In this document: positions 8,457-15,462 of the stretch, piece by piece
Layout of the letters: every line of letters starts with the position of its first letter
Numbering within the stretch: position 1 is the stretch's first letter
DNA from: Kribbella capetownensis
Lineage (GTDB): Bacteria; Actinomycetota; Actinomycetes; Propionibacteriales; Kribbellaceae
Assembly: GCF_004331485.1 (NCBI RefSeq)
Contig: NZ_SJKD01000003.1
Coordinates: forward strand, 310,001 to 374,000
DNA length: 64,000 bases
Direction of reading: 5' to 3'
Notes under the pieces: model-generated
The model's database searches: none
Told to the model about the DNA's origin: nothing
The model's input: the letters and a program-made list of their open reading frames with translations, nothing else
Translations under genes and position numbers: made by a program

Positions 8457-9424
8457 CGTGTTCCCTTCCGGCCTGCGACGGCCAGGATCGCGGCGACCCC
8501 AGCGGCGACCACATCGACGCGTCTGGCCAGCGCAGCAGTGCGGCGTACGTCCGCTACCGCCGGTGTGGGTCCGTCACCCAGTGTGCCTCGGTCCTCCTGA
8601 TACGACCCGTAACTGTTCATGCCTCCGAGCGTCAGCTCGAGTGCACCGGCGAACGCGGCCTCGACCGGCCCGGCGTTCGGGCTCGGGTGCTTCGACGCAT
8701 CCCGCTGCCAGACCGCGATCGCCTCTCGTGGCCGGCCCGCCGCGAGTCCGGTGAGCAAAGCGCACACGCGCGCGGGCAGCAGGTTGAGTACGTCGTCCAG
8801 CCGCGCGGACGCCCAGCCGAAGTTCAGGTACTTCGCGGACTTGTAGCCGACCATCGCGTCCAGGGTGTTGGCGGCGCGGTAGGCGAGCAGCCCCGGTACG
8901 CCGAGCACCCCGCCCCAGAGCAGTGGTGCGACGCACGCGTCGGAGGTGTTCTCGGCGACCGACTCCACGGTCGCGCGGGCGAGCTCGTCGGCTTCCAGGC
9001 TGGTCGCGTCCCGAGCACACAGATGGTTCAGCCGGTCGCGGGCCGCCGGGATGTCCTTCTCCTCGAGCAGCCCGGCCATCACCTCGGCCTCGCGGTCCAG
9101 GCTGCGGGCGCCGAGCGCGGTCCAGGTCGCGGCCGCGGTGACGAGCGTATGGACGATCGGACGATTCCGGGTCAGCCGCTCGACCACGACTCCGGCGGCT
9201 GCCGTCGTACCGACCAAGGCGACCGTGTACGCCGTACCGGCCGCGCGGGAGTCGGCGTACCAGCGGGACTCCAGCCGGGACGCCGCCTGCCCGAACCCGG
9301 CCACCGGGTGGAAGCGGCGAGGATCACCGAGAACACGGTCGGCCGCGAAGCCGAGGAGGAGACCCAATGCCCTGGACACCCTTGGCAGTCTGCCAGGGGC
9401 GTGGTGTGGTTGGGTGATCGGCAT
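8447..9424 (-). CDS. cobD: Adenosylcobinamide-phosphate synthase CobD/CbiB
   Basis: This integral membrane enzyme attaches the aminopropanol arm to adenosylcobyric acid in late cobalamin synthesis. The family start (RALGLLLGFAADRVLGDPRRFHPV) is clear, as are the NTSDACVAPLLWG and AYRAANTLDAMVGY motifs and a C-terminal hydrophobic end. The length of 325 residues is normal. The ATG at 9424 lacks a ribosome site and shares bases with the divergent ATG at 9423. A GTG at 9379 would place the family motif at the N-terminus but has AAGG directly against it. No cobalamin riboswitch is seen in front of it, unlike cobN. Confidence 0.92.
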   Translation of the reverse strand: MPITQPHHAPGRLPRVSRALGLLLGFAADRVLGDPRRFHPVAGFGQAASRLESRWYADSRAAGTAYTVALVGTTAAAGVVVERLTRNRPIVHTLVTAAATWTALGARSLDREAEVMAGLLEEKDIPAARDRLNHLCARDATSLEADELARATVESVAENTSDACVAPLLWGGVLGVPGLLAYRAANTLDAMVGYKSAKYLNFGWASARLDDVLNLLPARVCALLTGLAAGRPREAIAVWQRDASKHPSPNAGPVEAAFAGALELTLGGMNSYGSYQEDRGTLGDGPTPAVADVRRTAALARRVDVVAAGVAAILAVAGRKGTRWG

Positions 9425-10235
9425 GGGAATCGCGGAACTGCTCCGGGACGTCGACGGGAGCGGCGCCTTCGGGGTTTGGCTGGGGCGACTGGACGGCGTA
9501 CCGGTGTTCGAGCATCTGGCGGAGCGGACGCACTACTCCGCGAGCACGATGAAGCTCCCGGTGGCGATGGCGATGATGCGCAAGGTCGAGGCCGGTGAGC
9601 TGTCGCTCGACCAGCCGGTGACCGTGCACAACGACTTCGCGTCCGCGGCCGGCGGGCGGTTCGGGGTCGACCCGGCCGAGGACGAGGCGCCGGCGACCTG
9701 GACGAAGCTGGGTGAGCAGGTGCCGTTGGGTTGGCTGGCGACCGAGATGATCACCCGGTCCAGCAACCTCGCGACGGACCTCGTGCTGGAGCAGGTCGGG
9801 ATCGACGCTGCTCACGCGGTGCTCGCTGAGTACGGGCCTGGGGACAGTGCGATCCGGCGCGGGATCGATGACGGGCCGGGCGTACGGGCCGGCATCAGCA
9901 ACCTGATGAGCCCGGCGGGTCTGGCCGGCGTACTGGTTGCTGTCGGCAATCAGCAGGGCGCCTCGGGCAACTACCTGCGCGACCTGCTGGCCGGCAACCA
10001 GTGGAACGGCGAGATCCCGGCCCTGCTGCCGGCCGGGATCCGGGTCGAGCACAAGAACGGCTGGGACACCCGGATCCGGCACGACGGCGGCATCGTCCGC
10101 CCGCCGGACGCCGATCCGTTCGTGCTGGTCGTGTGTACGACGTCCGACCTGGCCGATGCGGACGCGCAGAAGCTGATCGCGAACATCGCGCTCGAGGCGT
10201 GGAACCACCGGCGCGACCTCGGAGGGGTCCGGTGA
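9423..10235 (+). CDS. Class A beta-lactamase-like serine hydrolase
   Basis: The serine-acylase triad of penicillin-recognising enzymes is present and well spaced: STMK (S41, K44), SSN (113-115) in place of SDN, and KNG (211-213) in place of KTG. The 270-residue length fits the class A fold. I see no signal peptide, which is unusual for a beta-lactamase and points to an intracellular peptidase or amidase. The gene overlaps the next by GTGA, and a GGAGGGG site for that gene lies inside it. In context, with an Ala-Glu epimerase and an NlpC/P60 endopeptidase, I infer processing of imported wall peptides. Resistance is the less likely role. Confidence 0.85.
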   Translation: MGIAELLRDVDGSGAFGVWLGRLDGVPVFEHLAERTHYSASTMKLPVAMAMMRKVEAGELSLDQPVTVHNDFASAAGGRFGVDPAEDEAPATWTKLGEQVPLGWLATEMITRSSNLATDLVLEQVGIDAAHAVLAEYGPGDSAIRRGIDDGPGVRAGISNLMSPAGLAGVLVAVGNQQGASGNYLRDLLAGNQWNGEIPALLPAGIRVEHKNGWDTRIRHDGGIVRPPDADPFVLVVCTTSDLADADAQKLIANIALEAWNHRRDLGGVR

Positions 10236-11296
10236 AGGTCAGCACGCATCTGGTTTCGGCGCCGCTGCACACGCCGTTCATCACGGCACTGCGGACGGCG
10301 ACGCACGCGGACTCGCTGCTGGTCGAGGTGACCGACGGCGAGCTCAGCGGCTGGGGCGAGGCTCCGCAGGTGTGGAAAGTCACCGGCGATTCGCTCGCCG
10401 GGTCGCAGGCCTGCGTCGAGGGACCGATCACCGCCGCCCTGGACGGTCTCGGCCCGGACGACCTGACCGAGGCGTTGCGCCGCGTGCAGAACGCCGCGAC
10501 CGGCAACTTCGGCGCGAAGGGTGCGGTCGACGTCGCGCTGCACGACCTGGCCGCGCGGCGTCGCGGGCAGACGCTGCACGGTTTCCTCGGCTCGACCGTC
10601 GACACCGTGCGCACCGACATGACGCTGTCCGTCGGCGACCCCGATGCGCTCGCGGCCGCTGCACAGGCCCGGCTCGCGGACGGTTTCGACGTACTGAAGG
10701 TCAAGGTCGGCACCGACGCCCGCGCGGACGTCGAGCGGGTCCGGTGCGTCCGCGAGGCGATCGGCCCGGAACCGACACTCCGGCTGGACGCCAACCAGGG
10801 CTGGTCCCGGCGCGACGCGGTCACCGCCATCCGGGCGATGGAGGACGCGGGCTGCGACCTCGAACTCGTCGAACAGCCGGTCGTTGCCGCCGACCTCGAA
10901 GGGATGGCGTGGGTGACCGACCGGGTCCGTACGCCGATCCTCGCCGACGAGTCCGTGTACGGCGTACGCGACCTGGTGAACGTGATCCGGCACGGCGCCG
11001 CGGACATGGTGAACGTGAAGCTGGCCAAATGCGGCGGGCTCGGACCGGCCCGGACCCTGCTGGAACTGGCCCGCGAGCACGGGATCCGGACGATCGTCGG
11101 CTCGATGATGGAGAGCCATGTCGGCGTCGGCGCGGCGGCCGCGCTCGTGTCGGCGTATCCCACCTCAGCGGTCAACGACCTCGACGCCGCCTGGTGGTTG
11201 AAGGAGGCGCCGGTGACCGGCGGGATCCGGTACGACGGCGCGCTGATCCACCTGCCTGCGGCTCCTGGCCTCGGCGTGACAGGCTTGACCGTATGA
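10232..11296 (+). CDS. Dipeptide epimerase (enolase superfamily, L-Ala-D/L-Glu epimerase-like)
   Basis: The muconate-lactonizing subgroup catalytic frame is complete. It comprises the KVK acid/base pair (K156, K158), metal ligands D186 (LRLDANQG), E214 (VEQP) and D239 (LADES), and the opposing KLAK lysine (K263 or K266). SMMESH then follows. This arrangement is typical of L-Ala-D/L-Glu epimerases, which interconvert the dipeptide released from murein so it can be degraded. Substrate within the dipeptide epimerase group cannot be fixed from sequence. The GTG start overlaps the hydrolase stop, and the end overlaps the next start as ATGA. The protein is 354 residues, normal for the family. Confidence 0.93.
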   Translation: MKVSTHLVSAPLHTPFITALRTATHADSLLVEVTDGELSGWGEAPQVWKVTGDSLAGSQACVEGPITAALDGLGPDDLTEALRRVQNAATGNFGAKGAVDVALHDLAARRRGQTLHGFLGSTVDTVRTDMTLSVGDPDALAAAAQARLADGFDVLKVKVGTDARADVERVRCVREAIGPEPTLRLDANQGWSRRDAVTAIRAMEDAGCDLELVEQPVVAADLEGMAWVTDRVRTPILADESVYGVRDLVNVIRHGAADMVNVKLAKCGGLGPARTLLELAREHGIRTIVGSMMESHVGVGAAAALVSAYPTSAVNDLDAAWWLKEAPVTGGIRYDGALIHLPAAPGLGVTGLTV

Positions 11297-12162
11297 AGCT
11301 AGTTGCCGCCAAAGTCCCGGTCAGTACCGTCTGGACCGCGCCGGATGCGCCCCGCGACATCGATGCCGCGGCCGTCGCCGCCCAGCCCGATGTGGCCGCG
11401 TGGGCGAAGTCCATGGACACCGAAACCCGGCTCGGCCTGCACGGCCGGACCCTGACCCAACTGCTGTTCGCCGAGCCTGTCCTGGTCCGCTCAGAGCGGG
11501 ACGGGTGGTCGGAGATCCTGGCGCCCTGGCAGCCGTCGTCCAACGACGAGCTCGGGTACCCGGGCTGGGTCCCGTCGAGCCATCTGGGCGAGCTGCCCGG
11601 CAGCGCGACCGCGCCCGTCGCGATCACGGTCCCGACCGCGACGCTGCTCGCCGAGCCGGGCGCGGGTGAGCCCCTGGGGGAGCTTTCGTTCGCGACCGTC
11701 CTGGCGTCGACCGAGCACGCCGACGGGTACACCCGGGTGGCGACCCCGGATGGCGGGTCAGGCTGGCTGGCGGACGACGTACTGCGGTCTGTCGAGCAGC
11801 CGTCCGCACCTGAGGATCGGCTGCGGTTGGGGGCGATGTTCCTTGGGCTCGAGTACCTGTGGGGCGGTACGTCGGCGTACGGGCTGGACTGCTCCGGCCT
11901 GACCCACACGGTCTGCCGGGTGCTGGGTCTGCGCATTCCTCGCGACGCGCACGACCAGGCCGCGATGCTGGAGAACATCCCGCTCGACGAGGCGCAGCCC
12001 GGCGACCTCTACTTCTTCGGGCGGCCCGGCAAGCAGATCCACCACGTCGGCTTCGCCTCCGCCTGCGGGATGATGCACGCGTCGGAGACCGGCAAACGCC
12101 TGGAAGACGCAACGCTGGCCGACGACCGCAGAGCCACGCTGGTCGCCGCCGCCAAGCTCTGA
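11293..12162 (+). CDS. NlpC/P60 family endopeptidase with SH3-like region (YkfC-like)
   Basis: The C-terminal NlpC/P60 domain has the catalytic Cys in GLDCSGL (C200) and His in IHHVGF (H251). The upstream 170 residues contain two SH3b-like stretches (around 45-100 and 105-165, the latter ending in SGWLADDVL). That layout matches YkfC, which cleaves gamma-D-Glu-diamino acid bonds. No signal peptide is visible, so it should act in the cytoplasm on recycled peptides. The ATG overlaps the epimerase stop, so the three genes form one translationally coupled operon. It ends in a strong hairpin shared with the convergent terC gene. Confidence 0.92.
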   Translation: MKLVAAKVPVSTVWTAPDAPRDIDAAAVAAQPDVAAWAKSMDTETRLGLHGRTLTQLLFAEPVLVRSERDGWSEILAPWQPSSNDELGYPGWVPSSHLGELPGSATAPVAITVPTATLLAEPGAGEPLGELSFATVLASTEHADGYTRVATPDGGSGWLADDVLRSVEQPSAPEDRLRLGAMFLGLEYLWGGTSAYGLDCSGLTHTVCRVLGLRIPRDAHDQAAMLENIPLDEAQPGDLYFFGRPGKQIHHVGFASACGMMHASETGKRLEDATLADDRRATLVAAAKL

Positions 12163-12170
12163 CCTACGCG

Positions 12171-12205
12171 ACGTCGCCCCGGACCAGGTCGGTCCGGGGC
12201 GACGT
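12171..12205. terminator. Bidirectional terminator hairpin
   Basis: A perfect 15-base stem (ACGTCGCCCCGGACC and its complement) with a 5-base loop lies between the convergent NlpC/P60 and TerC genes. Confidence 0.85.
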
Positions 12206-12217
12206 GTGTCCTTCAGG

Positions 12218-13357
12218 TCAGGATTTCTTGGCGTCCGACTCATGCGGCTCGGGCTCGCGGATCGAGTCGAGCTCGGCCTGGGTCTTCGGGTCGAGCTCGG
12301 CCGTCGTACCGTTCGGGCTGTCGACCGGGGTCGACTCGTCCAGCTCGCCACCCTCGGCCGGGGGGTCGGCCGGGTCCGCCGGCTTGGTGATGCGGGACTT
12401 CCGCAGGCTGGCGACCGTGGTGATGCCGAGGGTGATGATGATGAAGCCCAGCGAGAACCAGATCGGGATCTCCGGGGCCCACTCGATGTGGTGACCGCCG
12501 TTGACGAACGGCAACTCGTTCACGTGCATCGCGTGCAGGACCAGCTTCACACCGATGAACGCGAGCACCACCGACAGGCCGATGGACAGGTAGACCAGCC
12601 GCTTCAGCAGGTCACCGAGCAGGAAGTACAACTGCCGCAGGCCCATCAGCGCGAACACGTTCGCGGTGAAGACCAGGAACGGCTCCTGGGTCAGGCCGTA
12701 GATCGCCGGGATCGAGTCGAGCGCGAACAGCAGGTCGGTCGTACCGAGCGCGATGATGACGATCGCCATCGGAGTGACGAGCCGCTTGCCGTTCTTGACG
12801 ATGGTGAGCTTGACGCCGTTGTACTCGTCGGTGGCGTTCAGGCGCTTCTTGGCGAACCGGATGACCGCGTTCTCCTTGAAGTCGTCGTCGTCGTTCTCAC
12901 CCTGCCTGGCCAGGTGGATCGCGGTGTAGACCAGGAACGCTCCGAAGATGTAGAAGATCCAGGAGAACTGGTTGATCGCGGCCGCGCCGACCGCGATGAA
13001 CACACCGCGGAAGACCAGCGCCAGGATGATGCCGATCAGCAGCGCGGTCTGCTGATACTTCCTCGGTACGCCGAACCTGGACATGATGATCAGGAAGATG
13101 AACAGGTTGTCGACGCTCAGGCTGTACTCGGTCAGCCAGCCGGCGAAGAACTCGCCCGCGTACTGCCCACCGGAGAACAACCAGACGCCCAGGCCGAACA
13201 CCACCGCGAGACCCACGTAGAACGCGATCGCGGTCGCGGACTCCCGGGTACTCGGTTCGTGTGGACGACGGCCGATGATGAAGACGTCGAAAGCCAGCAG
13301 CGCGAGAAGCACGCCAACCGTGATGTACCAAACGTAGTCAGCAACGTGCACAGACAC
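12218..13357 (-). CDS. TerC/Alx family membrane protein, probable Mn2+ exporter
   Basis: The 379-residue protein has about nine hydrophobic segments and the TerC-family acidic signatures within the membrane: EYSLSVDNLFIF (about residue 77) and ALGTTDLLFALDSIPAIYG (about residue 205). A charged cytosolic loop (ENDDDDFKENAV) separates the halves, and an acidic, Pro-rich 45-residue tail follows. Alx/TerC proteins with a yybP-ykoY riboswitch are known to be Mn2+-responsive and to relieve Mn excess. The same riboswitch is visible upstream here, which supports a Mn2+ efflux or homeostasis role over tellurite resistance. It is monocistronic and ends in the shared hairpin. Confidence 0.9.
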   Translation of the reverse strand: MSVHVADYVWYITVGVLLALLAFDVFIIGRRPHEPSTRESATAIAFYVGLAVVFGLGVWLFSGGQYAGEFFAGWLTEYSLSVDNLFIFLIIMSRFGVPRKYQQTALLIGIILALVFRGVFIAVGAAAINQFSWIFYIFGAFLVYTAIHLARQGENDDDDFKENAVIRFAKKRLNATDEYNGVKLTIVKNGKRLVTPMAIVIIALGTTDLLFALDSIPAIYGLTQEPFLVFTANVFALMGLRQLYFLLGDLLKRLVYLSIGLSVVLAFIGVKLVLHAMHVNELPFVNGGHHIEWAPEIPIWFSLGFIIITLGITTVASLRKSRITKPADPADPPAEGGELDESTPVDSPNGTTAELDPKTQAELDSIREPEPHESDAKKS

Positions 13358-13377
13358 CTCCGGAGCTCAACTGAAAC

Positions 13378-13505
13378 AGGACTCCGAAGGTCTCTTCCGC
13401 CCGACCCGCACTGCGAGCCTGGCCGGTGGCACCGGGCGCGGGGGCGAACCCCTGACCGTGATGACGATGCCGCCGCGAAGGAATACTCCCCTTCTCCACG
13501 TCTAT
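13378..13505 (-). promoter_or_regulatory. Mn2+-sensing yybP-ykoY riboswitch upstream of terC
   Basis: On the minus strand the leader contains GGGGAGTA near its 5' end, a central TCGTCATCACGG stretch, and GGAAGAGACCTTCGG at the 3' end. These are the two L1/L3 boxes and framing helices of the yybP-ykoY family. The GC-rich middle can form an extra helix (GGGGTTCGCCCC). It precedes the terC start by about 20 bases. Edges are approximate. Confidence 0.85.
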
Positions 13506-13633
13506 TCTGACTGGTCGATGTCCAAGTCTCCAAATTCCCGGGCACCGTGTCCGGCTGTCGGAATGATCACAACCGGCCGAGGAATAGTTGCGCTGTGTGA
13601 TCAGTCCGTCAGCTTCACGCGTGTCGTCCGCGG

Positions 13634-13984
13634 CTAGGTCGGACGCTTGCTCTTGGGGAGTTTGCCCACGATCGTCTCGTACGACGCATCGATCAGCTCG
13701 AGGATCTCGTCGTCCGGCACGCTGCCGCCGAGGCGGACGCTGTTCCAGCCGGAGCGGCCGATGTAGGCCATCTTGGTGACGTCGCCAGGGTAGGTGTCGA
13801 CCAGCTCGTCGGCCTCCTCGCGGTTGGCGCCGCACTTGATCCCGACCCCGTGCCCGCCACCCAGGAACGCGAAGATCTTGTCGCCGACCTTGGCGACCAC
13901 ATCGCCCTCCCAAGGCTCGTCCTGCCACGCCCCCGGCTTCGCCAGGCAGTGCTCGAGCACCTCCGAGCCACTCAGTCGCGTCAT
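13634..13984 (-). CDS. MmcQ/YjbR family protein
   Basis: This compact 116-residue protein has the YjbR fold signatures: a GAWQDEPWEGDVVAKVGDKIFAF-type strand pattern and a WNSVRL motif followed by the C-terminal helix DDEILELIDASYETIVGKL. The family is often called DNA-binding from its CyaY-like shape, but its biological role is not established. No membrane or export signal is seen. It sits alone on the minus strand between terC and the VOC gene, 46 bases after the latter, so it may be cotranscribed with it. Confidence 0.82.
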   Translation of the reverse strand: MTRLSGSEVLEHCLAKPGAWQDEPWEGDVVAKVGDKIFAFLGGGHGVGIKCGANREEADELVDTYPGDVTKMAYIGRSGWNSVRLGGSVPDDEILELIDASYETIVGKLPKSKRPT

Positions 13985-14030
13985 CTCACATCCCTACCGG
14001 TCCGAACGGTTTCACGGCGTTGTCATGGGG

Positions 14031-14399
14031 TCAGCTGTGTGAGACGGCCTCGACGTTGTTGCCGTCGGGGTCTCGGACGAAGACGGCGTAGTAGCCGGGG
14101 TGGTACTCCGGCCACTCCTTCGGCTCGTGCAGGATCTCGGCGCCCAGGTCTCGGGCGGTCCGGTGGACCGTGTCCACGGTCGTCCGGTTCGGGGCCGTGA
14201 ACGCGACGTGGATCTCCCGCTGCGTACCGCCGGTCGTCTGCTTCCCGAGCCAGAACTTCGGTGCGCCGTCCGGCCCGCCCAGGGCCAGTACGTCGCCGAA
14301 CTCCATGACGACGGAGATCCCGATCGGCGCGAGCAGCGTCTCGTAGAACCGGCGACTCGCGTCCAGGTCGTCACATTGCAGCGACAGGTGATCGAACAT
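14031..14399 (-). CDS. VOC (glyoxalase/bleomycin-resistance) superfamily protein
   Basis: The 122 residues form one VOC domain with paired beta-alpha-beta-beta-beta modules. It begins MFDHLSLQCDDLDASRRFYE and ends FVRDPDGNNVEAVSH, the usual metal-binding edges (His near residue 4, Glu near 117). The substrate cannot be read from sequence; relatives include dioxygenases, isomerases and antibiotic-binding proteins. It is divergent from the nitrilase gene with 88 bases between starts. Confidence 0.85.
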   Translation of the reverse strand: MFDHLSLQCDDLDASRRFYETLLAPIGISVVMEFGDVLALGGPDGAPKFWLGKQTTGGTQREIHVAFTAPNRTTVDTVHRTARDLGAEILHEPKEWPEYHPGYYAVFVRDPDGNNVEAVSHS

Positions 14400-14474
14400 G
14401 GCGTCCTCCCCTTGGTGATCCTGGAACGCACGCTAGCCCCTCCCGGGGACAGAACTCGACCGTCGGACACGACC

Positions 14475-14480
14475 TAGGCT
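14475..14480 (+). promoter_or_regulatory. -10 box of a probable leaderless promoter (nitrilase)
   Basis: TAGGCT ends seven bases before the ATG at 14488, and no ribosome site lies between. Confidence 0.5.
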
Positions 14481-14487
14481 GCGGGGC

Positions 14488-15417
14488 ATGAACTCAGTCG
14501 TCGTTGCCGCGATCCAGGCCGGCTCCACTCTGTTCGACACGCCCGCGACCCTGACGAGGGCGGAGCGATACGTTCGCGAGGCGGCCTCGGCCGGTGCACG
14601 GCTGATCGTGCTGCCGGAGGCGTTCCTGGGCGGGTACCCGAAGGGTCTGGACTTCGGCGTGACGGTCGGTTCCCGATCGCCGGGGGGACGCGACACGTTC
14701 CGTCGGTATCGCGAGGCGGCGATCGACGTACCTGGATCGGAGACGGGACGGTTGGCGGAGTTGGCCGGCGAGCTCGGCGTACGCCTGGTTGCCGGCGTGA
14801 TCGAGCGCGCCGGTGGAACGCTGTACTGCACGGCCGTGTTCATCGATCCTCGGCAAGGGTTGGTGGCGAAGCATCGCAAGCTGATGCCGACCGCGGCCGA
14901 GCGCTTCCTGTGGGGTCAGGGAGATGGGTCGACGATGCCGGCGGTGCGGACGCCGTACGGGGTGCTGGGGGCGGCGATCTGCTGGGAGAACTACATGCCG
15001 CTGTTCCGGCAGGCCATGTACGCCAAGGGAGTCGAGATCTGGTGTGCGCCGACGGTCGACGACCGCGAGCAGTGGCAGGCGACGATGCGGCACGTCGCGC
15101 TCGAGGGGCGGTGCTTCGTGATCAGCGCGAACCAGTACCTGACCCGGGCCGATCTCGCCGACGATCTGCATCCCGTCCAGGGTGAGGCGCCGGACACAGT
15201 CCTGATCGACGGCGGGAGCGTGGTGATCTCACCGCTGGGCGAGATCCTCGCCGGCCCGTTGCGCGGTGGCGAGGGCGTCCTGCTCGCGGAACTCGACCTC
15301 AGCGACCTGGACCGCGGCAAGTTCGACTTCGACCCGAACGGCCACTACGCCCGCCCCGACCTCTTCACCCTCCTCATCAACGAATCACCCCAGCACACAG
15401 TCGAACCACGCCCCTGA
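14488..15417 (+). CDS. Nitrilase / carbon-nitrogen hydrolase family protein
   Basis: The Glu-Lys-Cys catalytic triad of the nitrilase superfamily is plain: E44 in LPEAF, K131 in KHRKLMPT, and C165 in ICWENYMPL. The last motif, with HRKLMPTAAERFLWGQGDG, is the form seen in true nitrilases and cyanide-type enzymes, so hydrolysis of an organic nitrile to acid and ammonia is likely. The natural substrate is unknown. The protein is 309 residues, normal, and cytoplasmic. It appears leaderless and is monocistronic, ending in a hairpin facing uvrB. Confidence 0.9.
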   Translation: MNSVVVAAIQAGSTLFDTPATLTRAERYVREAASAGARLIVLPEAFLGGYPKGLDFGVTVGSRSPGGRDTFRRYREAAIDVPGSETGRLAELAGELGVRLVAGVIERAGGTLYCTAVFIDPRQGLVAKHRKLMPTAAERFLWGQGDGSTMPAVRTPYGVLGAAICWENYMPLFRQAMYAKGVEIWCAPTVDDREQWQATMRHVALEGRCFVISANQYLTRADLADDLHPVQGEAPDTVLIDGGSVVISPLGEILAGPLRGGEGVLLAELDLSDLDRGKFDFDPNGHYARPDLFTLLINESPQHTVEPRP

Positions 15418-15425
15418 GCAACCGA

Positions 15426-15449
15426 CCCGGCCGACACAGGTCGGCCGGG
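15426..15449. terminator. Bidirectional terminator hairpin
   Basis: A 10-base stem (CCCGGCCGAC/GTCGGCCGGG) with a four-base loop lies between the convergent nitrilase and uvrB genes. Confidence 0.8.
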
Positions 15450-15462
15450 GCTGATCGCTCTC

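Noticed and set aside
10372-11292. Arg-rich frame overlapping the epimerase (part of a 596-codon open frame)
   Set aside because: The composition is that of a shifted reading of the epimerase; only the NlpC/P60 part from 11293 is real.
12218-13357. Tellurite resistance protein TerC
   Set aside because: The name fits the family, but the Mn2+ riboswitch and the absence of other ter genes argue for a manganese role.
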